From contig QMOF01000113.1 of the NCBI GenBank assembly GCA_003650185.1, positions 1 to 7,216 of the forward strand: 7,216 nucleotides of DNA, in the 5' to 3' direction. Position 1 is the stretch's first letter, and every line of letters starts with the position of its first letter. A program made the position numbers and the translations under genes. The notes below the pieces were generated by a model. It was not told the DNA's origin. It worked only from the letters and a program-made list of their open reading frames with translations, and ran no database searches. This DNA comes from Chloroflexota bacterium (GTDB lineage Bacteria > Chloroflexota > Dehalococcoidia > UBA2247 > RBG-13-53-26). This document shows, in pieces, positions 1-6,177 of the stretch.

Positions 1-89
1 CTGCAGCCGCCATCCGCTGCCACCCCATCCACCCTCGAGCCGTAAGCTTGACGCCTCACGGTGGGCCCCGGAACTGGAATGTTGGATTT

Positions 90-118
90 ATGGTACAGGC
101 GCGCCGGGCGACTGTCAA
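90..118 (-). promoter_or_regulatory. Leftward sigma70-like promoter for a gene beyond the left edge
   Basis: On the minus strand a perfect -35 box TTGACA (113-118) is followed after exactly 17 bases by TACCAT (90-95), a 4/6 match to TATAAT. The predicted start is near 83, pointing out of the window. Two in-frame ATGs lie downstream on this strand (26-28 and 11-13), the latter behind a GGGGTGG stretch; either could start the next gene, but too little is visible to call it. The spacer holds an 11-nt block (102-112) that recurs in the yebC promoter. Promoter identity is inferred from box matches and spacing only. Confidence 0.55.
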
Positions 119-190
119 TGACGCGAACTGGCTCCCCCAAAGCCCTCCCCGCAATGCCACCTGCGAAGCGTTCCTGAAACAGCTCCACCT

Positions 191-209
191 GGGCTACAGG
201 TTGTAGCCC
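191..209. repeat. Perfect 8-bp inverted repeat, possible RNA hairpin
   Basis: GGGCTACA (191-198) and TGTAGCCC (202-209) are perfect reverse complements separated by 3 bases. The element lies about 85 bases downstream of the permease stop codon and upstream of the next leftward promoter. Neither strand carries a T-tract after it, so it is not a classical intrinsic terminator. It could still be a 3'-end processing or stability structure, or a protein-binding palindrome. Confidence 0.4.
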
Positions 210-258
210 TGTACACTGGTACTGCACCCTGCTTCGAACTGACCTCCATTCTCCCCCA

Positions 259-292
259 CCTCAGCCGTGCCGAGGTAACGCTCAACCTGAGC
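259..292 (-). terminator. Tandem hairpins directly after the permease stop codon, weak terminator candidate
   Basis: Immediately past the permease stop, the minus strand has GCTCA-GGT-TGAGC (280-292), a 5-bp stem. It is followed by CCTCGGC-ACG-GCTGAGG (259-275), a 7-bp stem with one G-U pair. The position is right for the end of the operon transcript. There is no U-tract, so the terminator call rests on position and stem alone; a Rho-dependent end or read-through is equally possible. Confidence 0.3.
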
Positions 293-2686
293 TTAGGCAG
301 CCTGTTCCTTCGCTACCCTGGCCAGGTTCAAGCGGTTCAGGTACCGGATGCCGGGAAGCTGAGAAAGGAGCATGATCAGGACCACCAGCCCCGTCGCCAG
401 CAAGTAGGTATCAGTGAAGACCACCAGGTCGAAAGAGATCATGTCACTCTCAATAAGGCCGAAGAACAACATCGCCAGACCATAGCCCAGCCCCACCCCT
501 GGCAAAAGGCCGACCAGGCCCAGTGACAGGTTCTCGATAGTCAGCATGGCCGCAATCCTGCCCCTGCTCTCTCCCAGGGTGCGCATGGTGGCAATCTCCC
601 AACGACGCCCTAGAACACTCACCGTGACCGTGGTGAAGACGATGGCAAGAGACAAGGCAGCCCCAAAGCCCACCATTACCCACATCATCACCCGAAGCAG
701 CCCCATCAGCTCATTCACCTTGTCCAGGCTTTCGGCAGTCAGCTCAACCGATGCGGTGCCCGGTATCTGGTAGGCCTGTTCCCTGATTGAGCCCAGGCAC
801 CCCGGCTTGACATCCAGCATTAAGCCGCTGAGCACCGGCTGCCCGCCCACAAGGTCCCGCGCCTGCTCCAGGGTCACGTAGCCATAGGTGCCCATGGGCT
901 GCTTCACGAATCCAGACACACGCAACTGCTCCACAGCCGACGCCGAGCGCACAGCGAGCGCGTCGCCCACTTCGATATCCAGCGTATGTTGCAGACCCTC
1001 GCTCAGCAGAATTTCACCCGGGCTTGGCATCACAGCCTGTCCATCAAGCGAATACAGCCCGTAGAGCCGCGAATCCGGCTCCAGACCCACCACCAGAGTC
1101 GAGTAGGCTTCGCCTCCATATTCCAGCCTGGCTGGCACCTGAAGCACAGGCTCCACCACCGTGGTCTCAGTCCAGTTCGCCACCTCACCAAGCATGTTCT
1201 CCGGCTGCGGCTCGGCAAAGCTGATCTGAGCATCATATCTCTGGATATGGTTGAACTGAAGGTCTAGGAGGTAGTCGATGGAATCAACGAACGCAGCCGA
1301 GACCAGGATGAGGCTCACACCGAGAGCAACGCCTATCACGGTGTAGAGGCTGCGACGCCGGTTGCGGAATATGTTGCGCAGCGGCAGCTTCCACAGCGAC
1401 GGAAGTCGTTTGAGAAAAGGGAACAGGCGCTCGAGCAGGAGTTTCCTGCCGCTGGGGGGTGGTGGAAGGCGCATTGCCTCAGCCGGGGCAATCCGCGAGG
1501 CAGCCAGCGCCGGGATGATGCCAGCCACAAAGCAAGGGAGAATCCCGAGGAACAGCCCTTCCTCTATTGCCAGCCACTCCATCCAGCCCATACTGGTACT
1601 GGTGTATGGTAGCCCCAGCATGCCAACATACAGAGTGGTTACCACCCCTGACAGCAGGTAGCCGACCACCACGCCCAGCACACTGCCCACCACCCCGATG
1701 ATCAGGCCGAAGCTAACGTAATGGAACAAGACCTGGCGGCGGGAGTAGCCCACCGCTCGCATCAGGCCGATGTGCGGCCTCTGATTGTGCACAATCCTGG
1801 TAAGCAAGATGTAGGTGGCCAGGGCACCCACCAGCAGGAACATGACCGGGAAGACCTCGGCCATCTCCCCGAACTCCTGGAGGTCCATCTGAAGCGCAGC
1901 ATTGCTCGGCTGCTCATCCGCTGTGACCGTGGCCATAACCCTGTAGGGTGCCAGAGCCTCCTCTATCCGGGCTACCACGGCTTTTTCGTCCGCCTGTTCC
2001 TCGAACAGGAAGCAGAACTCGTTGACTTCGGGGCCCCCCGAGAGCAAGGCCGCCGTCTGCTCTGGGACAAAGAACACCCCGAAGGTCTCGGGCGAGACCA
2101 GCAGTTCCTGGCGGCTCTTGGCAGGCCAGATATACTCCGGGCTGGTCACAATACCTGCCAGGCACAGGTTCAATTCCTGACCGTCAAAGATGAGGTGCAA
2201 CGTGTCGCCGGGGCTCAGCTGGTGATGCTCGGCAAAGCTCTTCTCCGCCAGCAGCGCGTCGGTCTCCCCTTCCTGGAAGTACCTTCCTTTCTCCACCTTG
2301 ACGTCGTTGACAGGGGGGCGCGACCCCGAGGGGAGGGATATCACCCTGGCAAGCACCCTCTTTGCCTCCTCCCCCGGCAAGCTCAGGCCAACCTCGGTGT
2401 TCACCCTGCCGTAGACTGCCCTGACTCCTGGAATCGACTCCAGTGCCTGTACCGCATCGGGCGGGGCCTGAACCACCTCGACGGCCAGGTCGGCAAAATG
2501 CAGGGTTTCATAAGAGTAATCGTAGGAGCTCTTCAGGTTCCGGTAGCCCAGAAACGAGGCCTCGAAGAAGGTGACACCCAGTAAGACGACCACGATCACT
2601 GCCAGGAAAAGGCCCCTGGAGGAGTAAAGGTCTCGGAGCAACTTGCGCTGGAGTTTGGCCCCGAACCAGCGCCGAACCCTGCTCAT
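293..2686 (-). CDS. FtsX-type ABC transporter permease, duplicated-domain (LolC/MacB-like superfamily)
   Basis: This is the membrane subunit of an ABC exporter or mechanotransmission-type transporter, 797 residues. A first membrane segment lies at about 25-47, followed by a large extracytoplasmic domain (about 48-276). The first FtsX core (about 277-400) carries the cytoplasmic coupling motif GLMRAVGYSRRQVL (307-320). A linker rich in Pro and basic residues follows (about 405-445). The pattern then repeats: a membrane segment (about 446-468), a second extracytoplasmic domain, and a second FtsX core (about 662-780) with the matching motif ATMRTLGESRGR (699-710). This gives eight predicted membrane segments in the duplicated arrangement of large FtsX permeases. 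The start codon is ATG with GAGGTGG seven bases upstream (2694-2700), inside the end of the ATPase gene. The gap to the ATPase stop is 4 bp, so the two surely pair. Family members move lipoproteins, peptides, macrolides or lipids, or drive cell-wall hydrolases; the cargo cannot be read here. No membrane-fusion protein gene is in the window. Confidence 0.93.
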   Translation of the reverse strand: MSRVRRWFGAKLQRKLLRDLYSSRGLFLAVIVVVLLGVTFFEASFLGYRNLKSSYDYSYETLHFADLAVEVVQAPPDAVQALESIPGVRAVYGRVNTEVGLSLPGEEAKRVLARVISLPSGSRPPVNDVKVEKGRYFQEGETDALLAEKSFAEHHQLSPGDTLHLIFDGQELNLCLAGIVTSPEYIWPAKSRQELLVSPETFGVFFVPEQTAALLSGGPEVNEFCFLFEEQADEKAVVARIEEALAPYRVMATVTADEQPSNAALQMDLQEFGEMAEVFPVMFLLVGALATYILLTRIVHNQRPHIGLMRAVGYSRRQVLFHYVSFGLIIGVVGSVLGVVVGYLLSGVVTTLYVGMLGLPYTSTSMGWMEWLAIEEGLFLGILPCFVAGIIPALAASRIAPAEAMRLPPPPSGRKLLLERLFPFLKRLPSLWKLPLRNIFRNRRRSLYTVIGVALGVSLILVSAAFVDSIDYLLDLQFNHIQRYDAQISFAEPQPENMLGEVANWTETTVVEPVLQVPARLEYGGEAYSTLVVGLEPDSRLYGLYSLDGQAVMPSPGEILLSEGLQHTLDIEVGDALAVRSASAVEQLRVSGFVKQPMGTYGYVTLEQARDLVGGQPVLSGLMLDVKPGCLGSIREQAYQIPGTASVELTAESLDKVNELMGLLRVMMWVMVGFGAALSLAIVFTTVTVSVLGRRWEIATMRTLGESRGRIAAMLTIENLSLGLVGLLPGVGLGYGLAMLFFGLIESDMISFDLVVFTDTYLLATGLVVLIMLLSQLPGIRYLNRLNLARVAKEQAA

Positions 2687-2690
2687 ACGC

Positions 2691-3422
2691 CTACCACCTC
2701 AGCTCTTGCGGATCGAGGGGGTTGCTGTTTTCACGCGACTCCACCACCTCGCCGCTGCGCAGCCGGACCACTCGCCGGGCTATCTCTCCGACGGCCGTGT
2801 TGTGGGTAACCACCAGCACTGTCTTGTTCCCCACTTCGCCTATGCGACGTATCAAGCCCAGGATATGCCTTCCCGTCTCAAAGTCGAGCTCCCCGGTCGG
2901 CTCGTCGCATAGCAGTATTGGCGGGTCTTTTACCAGGGCCCGCGCAATGGCTACCCTCTGTTGCTCCCCCCCGGACAGCTCACTGGGGAAGTGATCGGCC
3001 CGTTCCCTCAGTCCGACCTCCTCCAGGACCTCTACAGGGTCTCTGGGACCGGTCACCAGTTCAGCGGCAAACTCGACATTCTCCCTGGCAGTCAGCGTGG
3101 GTATCAGGTTGAAGAACTGAAAAACGAAGCTCACGCGACTGCGGCGATACTGGGTCAAGCCCTTCTCATCGAGCGCGGCGATGTCGATGCCGTCCACGAT
3201 GACCCTCCCCGAGGTGGGGGAGTCTATCCCCCCAACCATGTTGAGTAAGGTCGTCTTGCCTGACCCACTGGGACCCAGGATGACAACAAACTCGCCCCGC
3301 GCCAGTTGAAGCGAAACGCTCCTGAGCGCCTGAACCTCGACCAAGCCCATCCGGTACGTGCGCGATACCGCCTCCAACCGGATGAGAGAGTCACCCGCTG
3401 CTTCCGAGGCAGGACTGGTCAT
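2691..3422 (-). CDS. ABC transporter ATP-binding protein, LolD/MacB class
   Basis: This is the cytoplasmic ATPase that powers the adjacent FtsX-type permease, 243 residues from the chosen start. The full set of nucleotide-binding motifs is present: Walker A GPSGSGKT (50-57), Q-loop Gln102 (VFQFFNLIPTLTARENV), signature LSGGEQQR (149-156), Walker B ILLCDE (169-174) with catalytic Glu174, D-loop GELD (177-180) and switch His207 (VVTHN). The FQFFNLIPTLTA stretch and EPTGELD are typical of ATPases partnering FtsX/MacB permeases. The ATG at 3420-3422 is preferred over the in-frame TTG at 3435-3437: a strong GGAGGGG lies 6 bases before the ATG, whereas the TTG would overlap that ribosome site. The gene overlaps the end of the TetR gene by 32 bp and is followed 4 bp later by the permease, so translation of all three is probably coupled. 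Confidence 0.95.
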   Translation of the reverse strand: MTSPASEAAGDSLIRLEAVSRTYRMGLVEVQALRSVSLQLARGEFVVILGPSGSGKTTLLNMVGGIDSPTSGRVIVDGIDIAALDEKGLTQYRRSRVSFVFQFFNLIPTLTARENVEFAAELVTGPRDPVEVLEEVGLRERADHFPSELSGGEQQRVAIARALVKDPPILLCDEPTGELDFETGRHILGLIRRIGEVGNKTVLVVTHNTAVGEIARRVVRLRSGEVVESRENSNPLDPQELRW

Positions 3423-4011
3423 CTTTCTCCCCTCCAAAGTTCATGAACACCTTCTCGATAACGCTCATCAGCTTCGCCCTGTCGTATGTGTCGCCGCCGA
3501 TTACAGCCAGCGCCATCAAAGCGTCCAGGCTCACGGCATACAGCATCGCCGTGGCATCGGGATCATCATCACCCAGAGCTGTGAAGATCGGCTTCAGATA
3601 ATCAATGAAAGGGCCGATCCGCTTCGAGTATTGAGCCGAGAGCAGCTCCCCCAGTTCCGGCTGTATCGCGATCCGCCACAGAAGACGAACCGCTTCCGGA
3701 TTCGCCTCAGCAGCGTCCAGGCAAGCGCTCGCCAGTGCGCGAAGCTTCTGTCGCGGTGGCCATTCGCTCTCCATTATGTCTACCAGCGGCCCAACCAGGG
3801 TCTGAACGATGTCCTCGAAAAGCAGTTGAAACATCTCCTGCTTGGAGCCGAAGTACCAGTATAGATTGCCTTTGCTCACTCTGGCTCGCTGTGCAATGGC
3901 ATCCATGGTCACGCCGTGGTACCCGCCACGGGAGAAAAGGTCCGCGGCTGCGGCCAGTATCTCCCTTCGGCGCTGAAGCAGTATGTCTTTTCTCTTGACC
4001 GGAGATCCCAT
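3391..4011 (-). CDS. TetR/AcrR family transcriptional repressor
   Basis: This is a 206-residue one-component regulator, the usual TetR length. The N-terminal DNA-binding domain occupies about residues 14-62: a first helix (ILAAAADLFSRGGYHGVTM), then the helix-turn-helix (DAIAQRARVSKGNLYWYF), ending with the family hallmark YWYFGSKQEMF. The rest is an all-helical ligand-binding and dimerisation region with no recognisable effector specificity. It is the first gene of an operon with the ATPase and FtsX permease. Regulators in this position typically sense a substrate of the transporter and repress their own operon. A matching inverted repeat lies just upstream of the gene. The ATG start has only a weak GGCGG before it, which would keep repressor levels low. 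The last 32 bp overlap the ATPase start. Confidence 0.93.
   Translation of the reverse strand: MGSPVKRKDILLQRRREILAAAADLFSRGGYHGVTMDAIAQRARVSKGNLYWYFGSKQEMFQLLFEDIVQTLVGPLVDIMESEWPPRQKLRALASACLDAAEANPEAVRLLWRIAIQPELGELLSAQYSKRIGPFIDYLKPIFTALGDDDPDATAMLYAVSLDALMALAVIGGDTYDRAKLMSVIEKVFMNFGGEKDDQSCLGSSG
3429..3435 (-). promoter_or_regulatory. Ribosome binding site embedded in the TetR gene, sets the ATPase start
   Basis: On the minus strand GGAGGGG lies 6 bases before the ATG at 3420-3422 and inside the last codons of the TetR reading frame. It argues against a longer ATPase starting at the TTG (3435-3437), which lies at the edge of the same motif. The arrangement implies translational coupling of repressor and transporter. 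Confidence 0.75.
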
Positions 4012-4017
4012 CCGCCA

Positions 4018-4037
4018 GACTGACCGACTGGTTAGTC
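4018..4037. promoter_or_regulatory. Probable TetR-family operator
   Basis: The inverted repeat GACTGACC-GACT-GGTTAGTC has 8-base arms complementary at 7 of 8 positions around a 4-base centre. Both the length and the GAC/GGT-rich composition resemble known TetR-family operators. It lies 5-25 bases downstream of the predicted transcription start of the repressor gene and 7 bases upstream of its ATG. A bound dimer would therefore block the operon promoter. Binding by the encoded repressor is inferred from position and symmetry. Confidence 0.68.
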
Positions 4038-4048
4038 AATTTTACCGT

Positions 4049-4077
4049 ATTCTATCGCCACCATTGGGCATTGTCGA
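4049..4077 (-). promoter_or_regulatory. Sigma70-like promoter of the tetR-ABC transporter operon
   Basis: On the minus strand TCGACA (4072-4077, 5/6 to TTGACA) and TAGAAT (4049-4054, 5/6 to TATAAT) are separated by exactly 17 bases. The predicted start is near 4042, giving a leader of about 30 bases that contains the operator. No other candidate of this quality is seen upstream of the operon. Confidence 0.65.
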
Positions 4078-4079
4078 CC

Positions 4080-4318
4080 CGCCCACAACCTCTGTAGGGA
4101 ACTTCTTGAAGCTCGACATTCCGGAGCCCAGGCAGCACAAGCCCACCCCACCCGTTCCCTATCCGGGCAGGGACGACCCGACTACTACTGAGCCCTGCGC
4201 GGCCGTCAAGCCGCAGACCCACACTACCTGCCTCGGCATCCCCCGCTCTCCCATTGTGCGACTCCTCGAGTCCGAGCACGTCCATTGAGGCCCGCCGGAT
4301 GAGACGCGCTCTCAAGAG
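4080..4318. other. Divergent intergenic spacer, no gene recognised
   Basis: This is the middle of the 355-bp region between the TetR and RNase III genes. Open frames cross it on both strands, but they lack a plausible ribosome site, run through the flanking promoters and have compositionally random-looking products. No tRNA-like cloverleaf, long repeat or strong terminator is apparent. The only symmetry noticed is a short GACTC-CTC-GAGTC hairpin around 4260-4272. Confidence 0.5.
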
Positions 4319-4348
4319 TTGACAAAAGGGGCCTGCAGCTATTAGATT
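4319..4348 (+). promoter_or_regulatory. Promoter of the RNase III gene
   Basis: A perfect -35 TTGACA (4319-4324) is followed by an AT-rich stretch containing TAGATT at 18 bases spacing (4343-4348), or TTAGAT at 17. The predicted start is near 4354-4356, only about 12 bases before the ATG. The mRNA would thus have an unusually short leader in which the GAGG (4353-4356) is at the very 5' end. The -35 is convincing and the -10 is approximate. Confidence 0.55.
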
Positions 4349-4366
4349 ATCCGAGGCACCACGCTG

Positions 4367-5053
4367 ATGGGTGACTGGGCTAAGCTACAACGGGAACTCA
4401 ACTTCCAATTCGCCAACCTGTCGCTCCTGCAACAAGCTTTCGTACACCGTTCTTACTTGAACGAAAACCCTGACTGCTCACTGGGCTCCAATGAGCGCCT
4501 GGAGTTCCTCGGCGATGCTTTCCTGGGCCTGGTCATTGCCGAAGCCCTCTACCAGCAGCCTGAGCCTCTTACCGAAGGAGAGATGACCAGGATTCGTTCG
4601 GCTATCGTCTGCCAGGAGAGCCTGGCCAAACTGGCGTCTTCTCTGCACCTGGGAGACTACCTCTACCTGGGCCAGGGTGAAGAGAAAAGCGGTGGCCGCA
4701 AGAGGCCAAGAAATCTGGCCTGCGCCTTCGAAGCGCTGATCGGGGCTGCCCTGGTCGATCGGGGAATCGAAGCCACCAGGAATCTCATTCTCAGACTCTT
4801 CAACCATACCCTTCGGCGGTTGGTAGAAGAAGGAATAGCCAGCGATTACAAGTCCAGGTTGCAAGAGCTGGTGCAGGCCGAAAGACAAGAAAGGCCCGTT
4901 TACCAGCTGGTAGCCGAAGAGGGCCCGGACCACAACAGGCGGTTCACCGTCGAGGTGCTGGTAGGCGGCAAGGTGGCAGGCCGGGGGTCCGGCAAGAGCA
5001 AGCAACTGGCAGAGAAGGAAGCAGCAAGAAAGGCCCTGGAAAGATGGGAGTAG
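4367..5053 (+). CDS. rnc: Ribonuclease III
   Basis: This is the double-strand-specific endoribonuclease that processes rRNA precursors and structured mRNAs, 228 residues, normal for the family. The N-terminal catalytic domain (about 1-152) contains the family signature NERLEFLGDA (42-51), supplying Glu43, Glu46 and Asp50, and the helix with Glu122. The C-terminal double-stranded RNA-binding domain (about 158-227) ends with the expected GSGKSKQLAEKEAARKAL pattern. The register is a constant +5 relative to E. coli RNase III. The fourth conserved metal ligand, Asp114 in E. coli, is Cys119 here (TGC at 4721-4723). The start ATG fits the expected N-terminus, with a modest GAGG 10 bases upstream. 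The gene is transcribed alone from its own promoter and converges on ruvA, 27 bp away. Identity is secure; catalytic strength is uncertain because of the substitution. Confidence 0.96.
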   Translation: MGDWAKLQRELNFQFANLSLLQQAFVHRSYLNENPDCSLGSNERLEFLGDAFLGLVIAEALYQQPEPLTEGEMTRIRSAIVCQESLAKLASSLHLGDYLYLGQGEEKSGGRKRPRNLACAFEALIGAALVDRGIEATRNLILRLFNHTLRRLVEEGIASDYKSRLQELVQAERQERPVYQLVAEEGPDHNRRFTVEVLVGGKVAGRGSGKSKQLAEKEAARKALERWE

Positions 5054-5080
5054 CAGATTACCTCACGCCCCACCCCAGAC

Positions 5081-5659
5081 TCATCCTGCCAGGCGCTGAA
5101 GGGCAATCCTGACCTTCTCCTCCAGGCTGAGGTCGGCAGAAGCCGGCAACCCATCCACCGCCCTGGCCGCCTCAGCCACCGAGTATCCCAGGCCGACCAG
5201 CGCTGCCGCCACGTCAGCGCTGTCTCCGCTCAAGTATGTCCCAACCCCACCCCACTCCTTCTCCAGCTTCGCCTTCAACTCGACCACCAGTCGGCTGGCC
5301 ATCTTCTTGCCAACCCCGGGCAGTTGGGCAAGCAGATCAACGTTGCCGCTGGCGATGCTAGTCGCCAATCGCTCGCAGTCCATACCTGAAAGAATCGCCA
5401 GGGCCAGCCTTGGCCCGACGCCGCTGACGGTCAACAGCAGCCTGAACAGCTCAAGCTCCTGCTGCGATGCAAATCCATACAGAGCAACGCTGTCTTCCCT
5501 CCAGTGCAGGTGGGTCAGGAGACGCACAGTATCGCCCGGGGCACCCAGTTGGCTCAGCGTGGAGCTCGATACATGGACTCGCAGGCTGATGCCGCCAACC
5601 TTGACCACAGCCCAATCGCTGCCCCGCAGTTCCAGCGTTCCTTCGATCGCGGCGATCAC
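5081..5659 (-). CDS. ruvA: Holliday junction branch migration protein RuvA
   Basis: RuvA binds four-way recombination junctions as a tetramer and loads the RuvB motor; 192 residues. An N-terminal OB-fold (about 1-63) ends with the acidic pin Glu55-Asp56, at the same positions as in E. coli. Two helix-hairpin-helix motifs follow: SGVGPRLALAIL (79-90) and LPGVGKKMASRLVVEL (113-128). A flexible linker (about 132-146) leads to the RuvB-binding three-helix domain (about 147-192), so no domain is missing. The start is GTG, which gives the usual MIxxxxGTL beginning; an AAGGA lies about 13 bases upstream inside ruvC. The gap from ruvC is 6 bp. ruvB does not follow: the next gene is rnc, convergent on the other strand. 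Confidence 0.96.
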   Translation of the reverse strand: MIAAIEGTLELRGSDWAVVKVGGISLRVHVSSSTLSQLGAPGDTVRLLTHLHWREDSVALYGFASQQELELFRLLLTVSGVGPRLALAILSGMDCERLATSIASGNVDLLAQLPGVGKKMASRLVVELKAKLEKEWGGVGTYLSGDSADVAAALVGLGYSVAEAARAVDGLPASADLSLEEKVRIALQRLAG

Positions 5660-5665
5660 TATTGG

Positions 5666-6172
5666 CTACTGTCCTTCAGCGCTCTTGGTCATAAGCCTGG
5701 CCAGACGTCTCTCCTGCGCGTGGCACAGGGCAACTGCCAGCGCGTCGGCCGCATCGGTTGGCTCCGGAACAGCGGACAGATTGAGGTGGAGGCGCACCAT
5801 TTCCTGCACCTGCCTCTTGTCGCTGCCTCCATAGTCAGCCACCATCTGTTTCACCTTAGCCGGCGAGTAGCTGTATATGGGAAGCTTCTTCTTAGCCGCC
5901 ACCAGCATGGCCACGGCTTGGGCGTGGCCTATAGCCATAGCCGAGCGGACGTTGTCCGCCACAAACGGTTCTTCGACTGCCACCTCCTCAGGTAGGTACC
6001 GGCTGGCGAGCCCCATCAACCCCAGGTACAACCGGTGCAGCCGCTCCGCCAGGGATATACGCCCGGAAGCAGTCACCACACCACAGTCCACCATCACCAC
6101 CTGATCAGCGTCCGCCTCGATCAGGCCATACCCCATTCTGACCGTGCCCGGATCAATGCCCAGAATCCGCAC
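5666..6172 (-). CDS. ruvC: Crossover junction endodeoxyribonuclease RuvC
   Basis: RuvC is the Holliday junction resolvase, an RNase H-fold nuclease acting as a dimer with RuvAB; 168 residues. All four expected acidic catalytic residues are visible: Asp7 in ILGIDPGT, Glu67 in AVEEPF, and Asp140 and Asp143 in PTDAADALAVALCH. The conserved SPAKVKQMVADYGGSDKRQVQ region (103-123) is also intact. The start is GTG, 5 bp after the yebC stop, with only weak Shine-Dalgarno character, suggesting coupling to yebC translation. The middle position between yebC and ruvA is the common bacterial order. Confidence 0.96.
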   Translation of the reverse strand: MRILGIDPGTVRMGYGLIEADADQVVMVDCGVVTASGRISLAERLHRLYLGLMGLASRYLPEEVAVEEPFVADNVRSAMAIGHAQAVAMLVAAKKKLPIYSYSPAKVKQMVADYGGSDKRQVQEMVRLHLNLSAVPEPTDAADALAVALCHAQERRLARLMTKSAEGQ

Positions 6173-6177
6173 TTCGC

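Noticed and set aside
1721..2584. A 287-codon plus-strand open frame antisense to the permease gene
   Set aside because: It lies wholly inside a well-supported gene, has no domain-like pattern, is rich in His, Gln, Arg and Leu as expected of an antisense frame in GC-rich DNA, and lacks a convincing ribosome site.
3358..3864. A 168-codon plus-strand open frame antisense to the TetR and ATPase genes
   Set aside because: It overlaps two firmly identified genes, including their overlap region, and shows no independent coding signal.
4052..4315. An 87-codon minus-strand open frame upstream of the TetR gene
   Set aside because: It would run through the -35 and -10 boxes of the TetR promoter, has no Shine-Dalgarno sequence, and its Gly/Arg-rich product is unrecognisable.
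4478..5005. A 175-codon minus-strand open frame antisense to rnc
   Set aside because: It is the shadow of a conserved gene whose plus-strand identity is certain; no ribosome site or promoter points into it.
5504..5995. A 163-codon plus-strand open frame across ruvA and ruvC
   Set aside because: It spans the complements of two conserved genes and their junction, and the product looks like no protein family.
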